NCBI RefSeq assembly: GCF_015461835.1
Contig: NZ_JACOPX010000003.1
Span: 248,001 to 312,000 of the forward strand
Direction: 5' to 3'
Source: Pseudomonas neuropathica
GTDB lineage: Bacteria; Pseudomonadota; Gammaproteobacteria; Pseudomonadales; Pseudomonadaceae
Length of the DNA stretch: 64,000 nucleotides
The translations under genes and the position numbers were made by a program. Of this stretch, positions 30,140-39,969 are shown piece by piece; positions within the stretch are counted from its first letter, which is position 1, and each line of letters opens with the position of its first letter. Under the pieces are notes generated by a model that had not been told where the DNA came from, did no database searches, and saw nothing but the letters and a program-made list of their open reading frames with translations.

Positions 30140-31648
30140 TCAGGGTTTGTTGGGGATGCCGTACTTGCGCAGGCGATGGGCGATGGCCGTGTGCGAAGTT
30201 TGCAGGCGGCTGGCCAGTTGGCGGGTCGAGGGATAGCTGACGTAGAGTTTTTCCAGCAGCGTTTTTTCGAAGGACTCGACCGCTTGTTCGAGGCTGTCGA
30301 CATCGCTGTCTGACTGCCGTGCGACCGAGGTGCCGGCAATATCGAGATCGCCAATATCCACCAGGCTGCTCTCGCAAATCGCCGCCGCGCGGAAGATCAC
30401 ATTCTGCAATTGCCGCACGTTGCCCGGCCAGCGGTTGCCGAGCAGGGCCGGGTAAGTCCCCGGGGCGAGGCGGCAGACCGGGCGCTGGATCTGCGCGCAG
30501 GCCTGCTGCATGAAATAGCGCGCCAGCAGCAAAATATCCTGCCCGCGCTCGCGTAGCGGCGGCACTTCAACGTTGAGCACGTTGAGACGATAGAACAGGT
30601 CTTCACGGAACAAGCCTTCGCTGACCATTTTTTCCAGATCGCGGTGGGTCGCGCTGAGGATGCGCACGTTGACCTTCACTTCGCGATCACCGCCCACGCG
30701 GCGGAAGCTGCCGTCGTTCAAGAAACGCAGCAGCTTGGCCTGCAAGTACGGCGACATCTCGCCGATTTCATCGAGGAATACCGTGCCCTGGTTGGCCAGT
30801 TCCATCAGCCCCGGTTTACCGCCGCGCGCTGCTCCCGTGAAGGCGCCGGGGGCGTAGCCGAACAGTTCGCTTTCGGCGAGGTTCTCCGGTAGGGCCGCGC
30901 AGTTGAGGGCCAGAAACGGTGCACTGTGTCGCGTGCTGATGGCGTGGCAGGCGCGGGCGACCAGTTCTTTACCGGTGCCGGTTTCGCCCTGGATCAGTAG
31001 CGGCGCATCGAGGGCGGCAACCCGTTGCGCACGAGCCTTGAGTGTGCGGATCGCTGGGGACTCGCCGAGCAGCGCATCGAAACCTTCGGCATGGTCGTGG
31101 TGCAGCGCCGAGAGTTGTTCGCCGATGCGGTTTGGTTGATACAGGGTCAGCAGGGCGCCGGCGTCGGTGATCGGCGTGGCGTCGAGCAGCAAAGTCTGGC
31201 CGTTGACGGTGATCTCGCGCAGCGGCAGACGGAAGCCATGTTCGAGCAGGGTGTCGAGCAGGCCGGGGTCGTTGAACAGTTCAGAGACGCTTTCACCCGC
31301 AGGCTCACGACCATAGAGTGCGATCAACGCCGGGTTGGCCAGCAGCACTTTACCGGCGCTGTCGAGGGCGAGCACCGGATCGGTCATCGCCGCGAGCAAG
31401 GCATCGAGCTGCAAGTGCCGACGCTGGCCGGGGAGGATGTCGACCACGGTCACCGCCTCCACGCCGAGCACGCGAAACAAAGCATCTTTCAGCTCTTCGA
31501 GCACTTGCGGGCTCAGGGTCGGCGCATCGATATAGACGTTGGGCGGGATCATCTCCACCGCATCCAGATTGAGATTGCGCCCACCGAGGATAGCCAGGAC
31601 TTCCTGGGTGATGCCGACGCGGTCGATGAAGCTGACGTGGATACGCAT
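30140..31648 (-). CDS. gcsR: TyrR-like sigma-54-dependent activator GcsR
   Basis: A 502-residue enhancer-binding protein. In order it has an ACT domain (residues 1-70, MRIHVSFIDRVGITQEVLA), a PAS domain (about 80-190), a linker, the AAA+ domain with Walker A GETGTGKE and the sigma-54 contact loop GAFTGA intact, and a C-terminal TyrR-type helix-turn-helix (STRQLASRLQTSHTAIAHRL). P. aeruginosa GcsR responds to glycine and activates the gcvH2-gcvP2 operon. Here it sits directly upstream of that operon, with matching operators and promoter. An intact GAFTGA separates it from TyrR proteins that work only with sigma-70. Confidence 0.92.
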   Translation of the reverse strand: MRIHVSFIDRVGITQEVLAILGGRNLNLDAVEMIPPNVYIDAPTLSPQVLEELKDALFRVLGVEAVTVVDILPGQRRHLQLDALLAAMTDPVLALDSAGKVLLANPALIALYGREPAGESVSELFNDPGLLDTLLEHGFRLPLREITVNGQTLLLDATPITDAGALLTLYQPNRIGEQLSALHHDHAEGFDALLGESPAIRTLKARAQRVAALDAPLLIQGETGTGKELVARACHAISTRHSAPFLALNCAALPENLAESELFGYAPGAFTGAARGGKPGLMELANQGTVFLDEIGEMSPYLQAKLLRFLNDGSFRRVGGDREVKVNVRILSATHRDLEKMVSEGLFREDLFYRLNVLNVEVPPLRERGQDILLLARYFMQQACAQIQRPVCRLAPGTYPALLGNRWPGNVRQLQNVIFRAAAICESSLVDIGDLDIAGTSVARQSDSDVDSLEQAVESFEKTLLEKLYVSYPSTRQLASRLQTSHTAIAHRLRKYGIPNKP

Positions 31649-31723
31649 GGGGCGGTTCAGTGATCTGCAGAGCGGAGGGTGGCAAGTATGCCTTGGGCTT
31701 GGAGAGAGGTGAAAGCAAAAGCA

Positions 31724-31899
31724 CCCTCACCCCAGCCCTCTCCCGGAGGGAGAGGGGGCCGATTGTGGAATGCTCACGAGGTACGCCGACCTGAAAATAC
31801 GGCTGTGAATCCATAATCGACTCGGTCTTTCAGGTCGATGTCTGCCATCAGACACTTCGGTCAGTCCCCTCTCCCTTTGGGAGAGGGCTAGGGTGAGGG
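31724..31899. mobile_element. MITE-like element, family D, full-length copy 1
   Basis: 176 bp with near-perfect terminal inverted repeats: CCCTCACCCCAGCCCTCTCC at the left and GGGAGAGGGCTAGGGTGAGG at the right, with AAAAGC outside one end and GCTTTT outside the other. Inside lies a 10-bp hairpin, CGACCTGAAA/TTTCAGGTCG (31787-31796 and 31828-31837), around GAATCCATAATCGACTCG. The same layout and centre recur at 56097-56287. It encodes no protein, so any movement would depend on a transposase elsewhere. Confidence 0.75.
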
Positions 31900-31910
31900 G
31901 CTTTTGCGAG

Positions 31911-32273
31911 TTATTCGAAGTGCTCAAGATTGACCGGGTCGCCGGACTTCATATCAAGTTGCTTGCGGATGTCTTCAAACATCATGTCGTAATGCTTGTG
32001 AACCGAGCCGATCTGGCTGTGCGTCTTGGGAATGCCGTACTTCTCGGCGATTTTCGTCACATTGTTGGCAAAGTTGTAGGCCTCCTCTTTGGGCAGGAAG
32101 AAGGTCTCTTTCATGTCCTTGCCCTGCATGTTGCCATGCAGGGTGAACTGTATCCCTTTGCCTTTTTGCGGATGGCTGAAAACTTCATAGTCGAGGTGCA
32201 CGTTGTAACTGACGTCATCCGGCGTCAACGCATGCCGCTCGATGTGCAGGCGACCGGGTTCGAATTGGGCCAT
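31911..32273 (-). CDS. DUF5064 family protein
   Basis: A 120-residue protein without signal peptide or membrane helix. It starts MAQFEPGRLHIERHALTPDD and matches what I recall of the DUF5064 family found in Pseudomonas. AGGAG lies 6 bp before the ATG. It follows arcC by 62 bp on the same strand and may be the last gene of the arc operon, but a link to arginine metabolism is only positional. Confidence 0.75.
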   Translation of the reverse strand: MAQFEPGRLHIERHALTPDDVSYNVHLDYEVFSHPQKGKGIQFTLHGNMQGKDMKETFFLPKEEAYNFANNVTKIAEKYGIPKTHSQIGSVHKHYDMMFEDIRKQLDMKSGDPVNLEHFE

Positions 32274-32335
32274 GGTTTTCTCCTTTCAAGGCATGGGAGA
32301 AGGGCAGACCCTCGGTCTGCCCCCGGAGTTTCTAA

Positions 32336-33265
32336 TTATCGGTAAGTGATGCCGGGCTTCGCCGTGGTCACTCGAGTACCGGCAGTACCCTGGACAATCG
32401 CTTCGATGTCCGCCAGCGAACCGATCACCGCAACCTTGCCAGTATGGCGCGCAAATTCGCAGGCTGCCTGCACCTTCGGCCCCATCGAGCCGGCAGCGAA
32501 GCCGAGGCGTTCCAGCTCATCCGGGTGCGCTTCGGCAATGGCTTTCTGCGTCGGTTTGCCGTAATCGATGAACGCCGCGTTGACGTCCGTGGCAATCACC
32601 AGCAGATCGGCTTCCAGTTGCTCGGCGAGCAGCGACGAGCACAGGTCCTTGTCGATCACCGCTTCGATACCTTTGAGATTGCGGTTCTCGTCATACATGG
32701 TTGGAATGCCGCCACCACCGGCGCAAATCACGATGCTGCCCTTGTCCAGCAGCCACTTGATCGGGCGGATTTCGAAGATGCGTTTTGGCCGTGGGCTGGC
32801 GACGACTCGGCGGAATTTGTCGCCGTCCGGGGCAATCGCCCAGCCTTTTTCGGCGGCGAGTTTTTCTGCTTCAGCCTTCTCGTAAACCGGGCCGATCGGC
32901 TTGGTCGGGTTCTGGAAGGCCGGATCCTTGGCGTCGACTTCCACCTGGGTGAGCAGGGTGGCGAACGGCACTTCGAAGTCGAGCAGGTTGCCCAGTTCCT
33001 GTTCGATGATGTAGCCGATCATGCCTTCGGTTTCGGCACCGAGCACGTCCAGCGGGTAAGGGGTGACGGAGGTGTAGGCCGCCGCTTGCAGCGACAACAG
33101 GCCGACTTGTGGGCCATTGCCGTGGGCGATGACCAGTTGATTGCCGGGATGGATCTTGGCGATTTGCTCGGTGGCGATGCGGATGTTGGCGCGCTGATTG
33201 TCAGCGGTCATCGGTTCACCACGGCGGAGCAGGGCGTTACCGCCCAGCGCTACGACGATACGCAT
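32336..33265 (-). CDS. arcC: Carbamate kinase
   Basis: A 309-residue enzyme that forms ATP from carbamoyl phosphate, the last step of the arginine deiminase route. Motifs include [16 protein letters not shown] at the start, [11 protein letters not shown] and [12 protein letters not shown]. It is third in order after arcA and arcB. A family C REP pair lies between arcB and arcC. Confidence 0.96.
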   Translation of the reverse strand: MRIVVALGGNALLRRGEPMTADNQRANIRIATEQIAKIHPGNQLVIAHGNGPQVGLLSLQAAAYTSVTPYPLDVLGAETEGMIGYIIEQELGNLLDFEVPFATLLTQVEVDAKDPAFQNPTKPIGPVYEKAEAEKLAAEKGWAIAPDGDKFRRVVASPRPKRIFEIRPIKWLLDKGSIVICAGGGGIPTMYDENRNLKGIEAVIDKDLCSSLLAEQLEADLLVIATDVNAAFIDYGKPTQKAIAEAHPDELERLGFAAGSMGPKVQAACEFARHTGKVAVIGSLADIEAIVQGTAGTRVTTAKPGITYR

Positions 33266-33294
33266 AATGCAATCCTTTCAGAGTTCGATGACCC

Positions 33295-33380
33295 TGTAGG
33301 AGCTGCCGAAGGCTGCGATCTGTTGATCTTGATCTTGAACAAGCAAAGTCAAAAGATCGCAGCCTTCGGCAGCTCCTACA
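33295..33380. repeat. REP-like inverted pair, family C
   Basis: Facing TGTAGGAGCTGCCGAAGGCT arms between arcB and arcC, within the operon. Confidence 0.87.
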
Positions 33381-33415
33381 GGTTGTTGGTTGATCAGGAG
33401 AACCTGATCAGCCAG

Positions 33416-34426
33416 TTACAGATCAGCCAGGGTCGAGACCAGAATCGCCTTGATCGTGTGCATGCGGTTTTCCGCTTGCTCGAAGGCGATGCAGGCTGGC
33501 GACTCGAACACGTCGTCGGTCACTTCGATGCCGTTTTTCAGGTGCGGATACTGCTCGGCGATCTGTTTGCCGACCTTGGTATCACTGTTGTGGAACGCCG
33601 GCAGGCAGTGCATGAACTTGGTGCGCGGGTTGCCGCTGGCTTTCATCAGTTCAGCGTTGACCTGATACGGCAGCAGTTGCTGGATACGCTCGGCCCAGGC
33701 TTCCACCGGCTCGCCCATCGACACCCAAACGTCGGTGTGGATGAAGTCGACGCCTTTGACCGCCGCTTTCGGGTCTTCAGTCAGGGTGATACGTGCGCCA
33801 CTTTCTTCTGCATATTTGTGGCAACGCTCGACCAGATCATCCAGTGGCCACAGGGCTTTCGGTGCACAGATACGCACGTCCATGCCGAGTTTGGCGCCGA
33901 CCAGCAGCAGCGAGTTGCCCATGTTGTTGCGCGCATCGCCGAGGTAGGCGTAGCTGATTTCGTGGATCGGCTTGTCGGCGTGTTCACGCATGGTCAGCAC
34001 GTCGGCGATCATTTGCGTCGGGTGGTACTCGTCAGTCAGACCGTTGAACACCGGCACACCGGCGAACTTGGCCAGCTCTTCGACGATTTCCTGTTTGAAG
34101 CCACGGTACTCGATGGCGTCGTACATGCGCCCCAGCACACGGGCGGTGTCTTTCATGCTTTCTTTGTGGCCGATCTGCGACGAGTTCGGGTCGATGTAGG
34201 TGACGTTGGCGCCTTGGTCATAGGCCGCCACTTCGAACGCGCAACGGGTACGGGTCGAGGTTTTTTCGAAGATCAGGGCGATGTTGTTGCCCTTCAGGTG
34301 CTGTTGCTCGGTGCCGGTGTATTTCGCGCGTTTGAGGTCGCGGGACAGATCGAGCAGGTAACGCAGCTCACGTGGGGTGTGGTGTTCGAGGCTGAGCAGG
34401 TTACGGTTGTGGATGTTGAACGCCAT
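33416..34426 (-). CDS. arcB: Catabolic ornithine carbamoyltransferase
   Basis: A 336-residue enzyme that splits citrulline with phosphate into ornithine and carbamoyl phosphate. It has the carbamoyl-phosphate motif [12 protein letters not shown], the ornithine-site [10 protein letters not shown] and the domain-joining [12 protein letters not shown]. Length and context mark it as the catabolic form. AAGGAG precedes the ATG. Confidence 0.96.
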   Translation of the reverse strand: MAFNIHNRNLLSLEHHTPRELRYLLDLSRDLKRAKYTGTEQQHLKGNNIALIFEKTSTRTRCAFEVAAYDQGANVTYIDPNSSQIGHKESMKDTARVLGRMYDAIEYRGFKQEIVEELAKFAGVPVFNGLTDEYHPTQMIADVLTMREHADKPIHEISYAYLGDARNNMGNSLLLVGAKLGMDVRICAPKALWPLDDLVERCHKYAEESGARITLTEDPKAAVKGVDFIHTDVWVSMGEPVEAWAERIQQLLPYQVNAELMKASGNPRTKFMHCLPAFHNSDTKVGKQIAEQYPHLKNGIEVTDDVFESPACIAFEQAENRMHTIKAILVSTLADL

Positions 34427-34454
34427 GATGATTCTCCTTGGATTCGGTAATCGG

Positions 34455-34484
34455 CCCGGCCGCTACGGGGTGTGTGCGGCCGGG
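34455..34484 (-). other. Intercistronic stem-loop between arcA and arcB
   Basis: CCCGGCCGC and GCGGCCGGG form a perfect 9-bp GC stem with a 12-nt loop and no T run, in the 69-bp gap between arcA and arcB. Such a structure could protect or direct processing of the arc mRNA. Confidence 0.65.
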
Positions 34485-34495
34485 GAGATGGTCGT

Positions 34496-35752
34496 TTAGT
34501 AATCGATCGGGTCGCGGATGATCGGGCAGGTCATGCAGTGGCCACCGCCACGGCCTCGGCCCAGTTCACCGGCGCTGATGGTGATGACTTCCACGCCGGC
34601 CTTGCGCAGCAGGGTGTTGGTGTAGGTGTTGCGGTCGTAGCCGATGACCACGCCCGGTTCCACGGCCACCACGTTGTTGCCGTCGTCCCATTGCTCGCGT
34701 TCGGCGGCGAAGCTGTTGCCGCCGGTTTCCACCACGCGCAGCTTCGGCAGATTGAGGGCTTTGGCCACGGTGTCGAGGAAGGTGCCTTCTTCGCGGCGGA
34801 TGTCGATGCCGCCCTGTTTGCTTTCGTCAGGGCGCAGGGTGAAGGCGACGATCTGGTTGACCACTTCCGGGAAAATTGTCACCAGGTCGCGGTCGCAGAA
34901 GCTGAACACGGTGTCCAGGTGCATCGCCGCGCGGGACTTCGGCAGGCCGGCAACGATGACTTTTTCCACGGCTTTGTTTTTGAACAGGTTCAGCGCCAGT
35001 TGGCCGATGGCCTGACGGGACGAACGTTCGCCCATACCGATCAGCACCACGCCGTTGCCGATTGGCATGACGTCGCCGCCCTCGAGGGTGGAGCTGCCGT
35101 GATCCTTGTCCGGGTCGCCGTACCAGATCTCGAAATCGGCATTGGTGAACTGCGGGTGGAATTTGTAGATGGCGGTGGCCAGCAGGGTTTCCTGACGACG
35201 CGCCGGCCAGTACATCGGGTTCAGCGTCACGCCACCGTAGATCCAGCAGGTGGTGTCGCGGGTGAACTGGGTGTTCGGCAGCGGCGGCAGAATGAAGCTC
35301 GAATGGCCGAGGAAGTCGCGGAACATCTGGATGGTCTTGCCGCCGAAACTGTCCGGCAGATCATCGGCCGATACGCCGCCGATGAGGAATTCGGCGATGT
35401 GTCGCGGCTCGAGGCTTTTCAGCCAGGATTTGACTTCGTTGATCAGGCCCAGGCCCACCGAATCGGCGGTGACCTTGCGCTCGAGAATCCAGTCCAGCGC
35501 CTCAGGGATGGCGACGATGTCGGTCAGCAGGTTGTGCATTTCCAGCACGTCGATGCCGCGCTCGCGCATTTTGGTCACGAAGTCGAAGTGGTCGCGCTTG
35601 GCCTGGGCCACCCACAGCACGTCGTCGAACAGCAGTTCATCGCAGTTGTTCGGGGTCAGCCGCTGATGGGCCAGACCTGGGGAGCACACCATGACTTTGC
35701 GCAGTTTGCCGGCTTCGGAATGGACGCCGTACTTAACTTTTTCCGTGGTCAT
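34496..35752 (-). CDS. arcA: Arginine deiminase
   Basis: A 418-residue enzyme that hydrolyses arginine to citrulline and ammonia. The catalytic cysteine lies in the C-terminal [14 protein letters not shown]. The substrate-binding segments [12 protein letters not shown] and [23 protein letters not shown] are present. I chose the ATG at 35752 ([15 protein letters not shown]); the seven residues upstream are not conserved. Spacing to arcD is 33 bp. Confidence 0.97.
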   Translation of the reverse strand: MTTEKVKYGVHSEAGKLRKVMVCSPGLAHQRLTPNNCDELLFDDVLWVAQAKRDHFDFVTKMRERGIDVLEMHNLLTDIVAIPEALDWILERKVTADSVGLGLINEVKSWLKSLEPRHIAEFLIGGVSADDLPDSFGGKTIQMFRDFLGHSSFILPPLPNTQFTRDTTCWIYGGVTLNPMYWPARRQETLLATAIYKFHPQFTNADFEIWYGDPDKDHGSSTLEGGDVMPIGNGVVLIGMGERSSRQAIGQLALNLFKNKAVEKVIVAGLPKSRAAMHLDTVFSFCDRDLVTIFPEVVNQIVAFTLRPDESKQGGIDIRREEGTFLDTVAKALNLPKLRVVETGGNSFAAEREQWDDGNNVVAVEPGVVIGYDRNTYTNTLLRKAGVEVITISAGELGRGRGGGHCMTCPIIRDPIDY

Positions 35753-35785
35753 TTCAGATCCTCCAGATAACAAAATAATCAGGGG

Positions 35786-37213
35786 TTACAGAGTCAGGAA
35801 GCCGTCGTAGAGACCGTAGGCCGCCACCAGGGCACCCACGACCACTGCGGCGAAAATCAGCTTCTCGACGTTAGTGAAAACCGGTTGTTTGAGTTCCAGC
35901 TTGGCTTTGGCGAACAGGATCGCGCCAGGTGCGTAGAGCAGGGCCGAGAGCAGCAGATACTTGATCCCGCCGGCATACAGCAGCCACACCGCATAGATCA
36001 GCGCGATGCCGCCGATAATCAGGTCCTTGCGCCGCTCAGCCGCGAAGCCTTCGTAGCTTTCGCCGCGCACCGCCAGCAGCAGGGCATAGGCCGCCGACCA
36101 CAGGTACGGCACCAGAATCATCGAAGTGGCGAGGTAGATCAGCGACAGGTAGGTACTGGCCGAGAACAGCGTGATGATCAGGAAAATCTGCACCATCGCG
36201 TTGGTCAGCCACAGGGCGTTGACCGGTACGTGGTTGGCGTTTTCCTTGCGCAGGAACTCGGGCATGGTGTGGTCTTTGGCAGCGGCGAACATGATCTCCG
36301 CACACAGCAGCACCCACGACAGCAGCGCCCCCAGCAGCGAGATGATCAGACCGACGCTGATCAGCACTGCCCCCCAGTGACCGACCACATGCTCAAGCAC
36401 GGCGGCCATCGACGGGTTCTGCAGTTTCGCCAGTTCCGGTTGGGTCATGATGCCCAGCGACAGCACGTTGACCAGCACCAGAAACAGCAGCACGGTGATG
36501 AAACCGATCACGGTGGCCTTACCCACGTCGGAGCGTTTTTCGGCGCGGGCCGAGAAGATGCTCGCGCCCTCGATACCGATGAACACCCACACGGTGACCA
36601 GCATCATGTTGCGCACCTGGTTCATCACGCTGCCCAGATTCGGGTTTTTGATGCCCCAGATGTCGGCGGTGAAGATGTCCAGTTTGAAGGCGAACACCGC
36701 GATCAACACGAACAGCAGCAGCGGTACGACCTTGGCGACCGTGGTCACCAGGTTGATGAACGCCGCTTCCTTGATCCCGCGCAGCACCAGAAAGTGCACG
36801 GCCCACAGCAGCACCGAGGCGCCAATCACCGCAGCAACGGTGTTGCCCTCACCGAAAACCGGAAAGAAATAGCCGAGAGTGCTGAACAGCAGAACGAAGT
36901 AACCGACGTTACCCAGCCAGGCGCTGATCCAGTAACCCCAAGCGGACGAGAAACCCATGTAATCGCCAAATCCGGCCTTGGCGTAGGCGTAGACACCACC
37001 GTCCAGGTCAGGCTTGCGATTGGCGAGGGTTTGAAAGACAAAAGCGAGGGTGAGCATGCCGACAGCAGTGATGGCCCAACCGATAAGTACCGCACCGACG
37101 TCGGCGCTGGCGGCCATGTTTTGAGGCAAGGAGAATATCCCGCCACCGATCATTGAACCGACTACCAATGCAACCAGTGCACCTAGTCGTAGTTTTCCGG
37201 GAGCTTCAGACAT
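35786..37213 (-). CDS. arcD: Arginine/ornithine antiporter ArcD
   Basis: A 475-residue APC-superfamily inner-membrane exchanger that imports arginine and exports ornithine. The first helix carries GSMIGGGIFSLPQNMA, and twelve to thirteen helices can be counted. I chose the ATG at 37213 because GGAG lies 8 bp before it; another ATG lies 6 bp upstream. It leads arcDABC on the minus strand. An ANR/Fnr-like box lies about 63 bp upstream. A close paralogue is divergently transcribed at 37652. Confidence 0.95.
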   Translation of the reverse strand: MSEAPGKLRLGALVALVVGSMIGGGIFSLPQNMAASADVGAVLIGWAITAVGMLTLAFVFQTLANRKPDLDGGVYAYAKAGFGDYMGFSSAWGYWISAWLGNVGYFVLLFSTLGYFFPVFGEGNTVAAVIGASVLLWAVHFLVLRGIKEAAFINLVTTVAKVVPLLLFVLIAVFAFKLDIFTADIWGIKNPNLGSVMNQVRNMMLVTVWVFIGIEGASIFSARAEKRSDVGKATVIGFITVLLFLVLVNVLSLGIMTQPELAKLQNPSMAAVLEHVVGHWGAVLISVGLIISLLGALLSWVLLCAEIMFAAAKDHTMPEFLRKENANHVPVNALWLTNAMVQIFLIITLFSASTYLSLIYLATSMILVPYLWSAAYALLLAVRGESYEGFAAERRKDLIIGGIALIYAVWLLYAGGIKYLLLSALLYAPGAILFAKAKLELKQPVFTNVEKLIFAAVVVGALVAAYGLYDGFLTL

Positions 37214-37275
37214 TTGCATGACTCCATTGCAGGAGAGAAGAGATCACAGCGTAGTTCTGTTGTCTGTTCAAACAG

Positions 37276-37289
37276 CTGACGTAGATCAG
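37276..37289. promoter_or_regulatory. ANR/Fnr-type box upstream of arcD
   Basis: CTGAC-N4-ATCAG on the plus strand (CTGATCTACGTCAG on the minus), against the consensus TTGAT-N4-ATCAA. It is placed so that a start at about 37241 would put it at -41.5, as for oxygen-controlled arc operons. Confidence 0.72.
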
Positions 37290-37569
37290 TGCATGGTCAC
37301 ATTCCATTGTTAATGAATGACTTAGGCTTCGGCTGAAGGCATAAAGATCCTGCCCGCAAGGCCCGTCCTAGAGGCGTTGTGGCTACATCTTTGGGAATGG
37401 CTATTATTACTTTCGAATTATCACGCTAGTTCTTTTTCAGCTTTTGGCAAATTTTCTGCCTCTGTTTTCAGTACAGAATTGAATTATCGGGATCAGCGCA
37501 CAAAACTGTCTTAACGTGCTAGGCGTTAGCGTCATCCGCTATATATAAACAGGCGTTAATTGGCGTTAC
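37290..37569. other. Divergent arcD/arcD-like promoter region, middle part
   Basis: AT-rich DNA between the two ANR-like boxes. It contains TATATATAAA (about 37540-37549) and several repeated GGCGTTA segments (37523, 37552 and 37562). No gene or ribosome-binding site was seen. Confidence 0.45.
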
Positions 37570-37583
37570 CTGATAAACGTCAT
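37570..37583. promoter_or_regulatory. ANR/Fnr-like box upstream of the second antiporter
   Basis: CTGATAAACGTCAT, very like the arcD box read on its own strand (CTGATCTACGTCAG). It lies 68 bp before the ATG at 37652, at the same relative distance as for arcD, with a possible -10 TAATAG at 37603. Confidence 0.6.
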
Positions 37584-37651
37584 CTACCTTTATCCGTTTA
37601 GTTAATAGTTGTTACAAATGCACGCTCACCACACCTCAAAGGGAAACTGAA

Positions 37652-39079
37652 ATGTCGCAACCGACGCAAAAGCTGCGATTAGGCGCGTTGATCGCCCTGG
37701 TGGTGGGTTCGATGATTGGCGGGGGGATTTTCTCGCTGCCGCAGAACATGGCGGCGCGCGCCGATGCCGGGGCGATCCTGATCGGTTGGGGGATTACCGC
37801 GATCGGCATGCTGACTCTGGCGTTCGTCTTTCAGACCCTGGCCAATCGCAAGCCGGAACTGGACTCGGGCGTCTATGCCTACGCCAAGGCCGGGTTTGGC
37901 GACTACATGGGTTTCTCGTCCGCCTGGGGTTACTGGATCAGTGCGTGGCTGGGCAACGTCGGCTATTTCGTGCTGCTGTTCAGTACCCTCGGTTATTTCT
38001 TTCCGGTGTTCGGTCAGGGCAACACGCCAATCGCCATCGGCTGTGCCTCGGTGTTGCTGTGGGCCGTGCATTTTCTGGTGATGCGCGGGATCAAGGAGGC
38101 GGCGCTGATCAATCAACTGACCACGGTGGCCAAAGTCGTGCCGCTGATCATGTTCATCGTCATCGCGGCGGTGGCGTTCAAGGCCGACATTTTTACCCGC
38201 GACATCTGGGGCACCAGCAACCCGAATTTCGGCGGGGTAATGGATCAGGTGCGCAACATGATGCTGGTCACGGTGTTTGTGTTCATCGGCATCGAAGGCG
38301 CCAGTGTGTACTCGGCGCGGGCGGAGAAACGCAGCGACGTCGGCCGCGCCACGGTGATCGGTTTTATCGGCGTGCTGGCGCTGCTGGTGCTGGTCAACGT
38401 GCTGTCGCTAGGAATCATGAGCCAGCCGGAACTGGCGAATTTGCAGAACCCGTCACTGGCGGCGGTGCTTGAGCACATCGTCGGCCCGTGGGGCGCCTTG
38501 TTGATCAGCATTGGCCTGGCGATTTCCCTGCTCGGCGCGTTGTTGTCGTGGGCGCTGCTGTGTGCGGAGATTCTCTTCGCCACGGCGAAGGACAAGACCA
38601 TGCCGGCGTTCCTGAAAAAGGAAAACAAGAATCACGTCCCGGTCAATGCGTTGTGGCTGACCAACGTGATGATCCAGATCTTCCTGTTGATCACGCTGTT
38701 TTCGGCGGGCACTTACACCAGTCTGATTTATCTGGCGTCGTCGATGATTCTGGTGCCGTACTTGTGGTCGGCGGCTTACGCGGTTCTGCTCAGCGGGCGT
38801 GGCGAAACCTACGAACACGCCTCGGCCGAGCGCACCAAGGATCTGCTGATCGGTGGCATTGCCCTCGGTTACGCGGTGTGGTTGTTGTATGCCGGTGGGG
38901 TGAAGTATTTGCTGCTGTCGGCGCTGTTGTATGCGCCAGGGGTGATTTTGTTTGCCAAGGCCAAACATGAGGCGGGTGAGCCACTGTTCACTCATGTCGA
39001 GAAGGGCATTTTTACCTGCGTGGTCATCGGCGCGGGGCTGGCGGCGTACGGGTTGTACAGCGGCGTGCTGTCGTTGTGA
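37652..39079 (+). CDS. Second ArcD-like basic amino acid antiporter
   Basis: A 475-residue APC-family exchanger, closely similar along its whole length to the divergent ArcD (both start KLRLGALxALVVGSMIGGG and share GIFSLPQNMA, SSAWGYWISAWLGNVGYF and SVYSARAEKRSDVG-type segments). This suggests a duplication that has since diverged. The GGGAAACTGAA site precedes the ATG. Substrate is probably arginine/ornithine or a related pair, by inference. Its stop codon overlaps the GTG start of the alkA gene by four bases. Confidence 0.9.
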   Translation: MSQPTQKLRLGALIALVVGSMIGGGIFSLPQNMAARADAGAILIGWGITAIGMLTLAFVFQTLANRKPELDSGVYAYAKAGFGDYMGFSSAWGYWISAWLGNVGYFVLLFSTLGYFFPVFGQGNTPIAIGCASVLLWAVHFLVMRGIKEAALINQLTTVAKVVPLIMFIVIAAVAFKADIFTRDIWGTSNPNFGGVMDQVRNMMLVTVFVFIGIEGASVYSARAEKRSDVGRATVIGFIGVLALLVLVNVLSLGIMSQPELANLQNPSLAAVLEHIVGPWGALLISIGLAISLLGALLSWALLCAEILFATAKDKTMPAFLKKENKNHVPVNALWLTNVMIQIFLLITLFSAGTYTSLIYLASSMILVPYLWSAAYAVLLSGRGETYEHASAERTKDLLIGGIALGYAVWLLYAGGVKYLLLSALLYAPGVILFAKAKHEAGEPLFTHVEKGIFTCVVIGAGLAAYGLYSGVLSL

Positions 39080-39939
39080 GGTTGTCGCTTGAGTATCGGC
39101 CGCCGTATGACTGGGACGCGATGTTGGGGTTTCTGGCGGCACGGGCGGTGGTCGGGATGGAGGTCGTGGTCGACGGTGTGTATTCACGCAGCATCGGTTT
39201 GGACGGGCTTCATGGCACGGTTTCAATTTGGCCTGAGGCAGGGAATGCCTTGGCCGTTGAGCTGGATTTTCCTGATCCGTTGGTGGTGCCCGAGATCGTT
39301 GTCAGGTTGCGGCGGATGTTTGATCTGGATGCGGATCTGGCGCTGATGCAAGGGCATCTGGCCAATGATCCGTTGCTGGCGCGGTTGATCGCCGCGTGCC
39401 CGGGGTTGCGGATTCCCGGGGCGTGGGATGGTTTGGAATTGGCCTTTCGCGCGGTGCTCGGGCAGCAGATTAGCGTGGTTGCGGCGATTCGCCTGGCGGG
39501 GAAACTGGTTGCGCAATATGGCGCGCCGCTGGATTCGGGCGTGCCGGGGCTGACTCACGTGTTTCCCGAGGCGAACGTGTTGGCGGCGGCAGATCTGGCA
39601 ACGCTGGGCATGCCGAAAAGTCGCGGGCGGACGCTGTCAGGTGTGGCGCAGGCGTTGCTCGATGAGCCTGACTTGTTTGAACCGCATCGTGACAGTGGGG
39701 TGGCGCGGTTGTTGGCGTTGCACGGGATTGGCGAGTGGACGGCGCAGTACATTGCGTTGCGGCAGTTGCGTGATCTGGATGGGTTTCCCTATGGCGATGT
39801 CGGGTTGTTGCGGGCATTGGAAGTGTTGGAGGGCGTGCGGCCGACGACGCGGGAGTTGTCTTTGCGGGCAGAAGATTGGCGGCCTTATCGAGGTTATGCG
39901 GCGCAGCTTTTGTGGACATCTTTGAGCCGGGCGGACTGA
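39076..39939 (+). CDS. alkA: DNA-3-methyladenine glycosylase, AlkA type
   Basis: A 287-residue base-excision glycosylase that removes alkylated purines. Residues 1-110 form the AlkA_N domain. The HhH-GPD domain follows, with FRAVLGQQISVVAAIRLAGK, the hairpin LLALHGIGEWTAQYIALR and the catalytic-aspartate region GFPYGDVGLL. The start is GTG within the GTGA overlap with the antiporter gene, so translation is probably coupled. AlkA is more often next to ada, which is not seen here. Confidence 0.92.
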   Translation: MRLSLEYRPPYDWDAMLGFLAARAVVGMEVVVDGVYSRSIGLDGLHGTVSIWPEAGNALAVELDFPDPLVVPEIVVRLRRMFDLDADLALMQGHLANDPLLARLIAACPGLRIPGAWDGLELAFRAVLGQQISVVAAIRLAGKLVAQYGAPLDSGVPGLTHVFPEANVLAAADLATLGMPKSRGRTLSGVAQALLDEPDLFEPHRDSGVARLLALHGIGEWTAQYIALRQLRDLDGFPYGDVGLLRALEVLEGVRPTTRELSLRAEDWRPYRGYAAQLLWTSLSRAD

Positions 39940-39969
39940 TCCGAATGTCGCTTGGTCAATTCAGGCCTC

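Noticed and set aside
32444-34450. A 668-codon plus-strand frame across arcC and arcB
   Set aside because: It spans two real minus-strand genes and the REP pair between them, with no recognisable protein.
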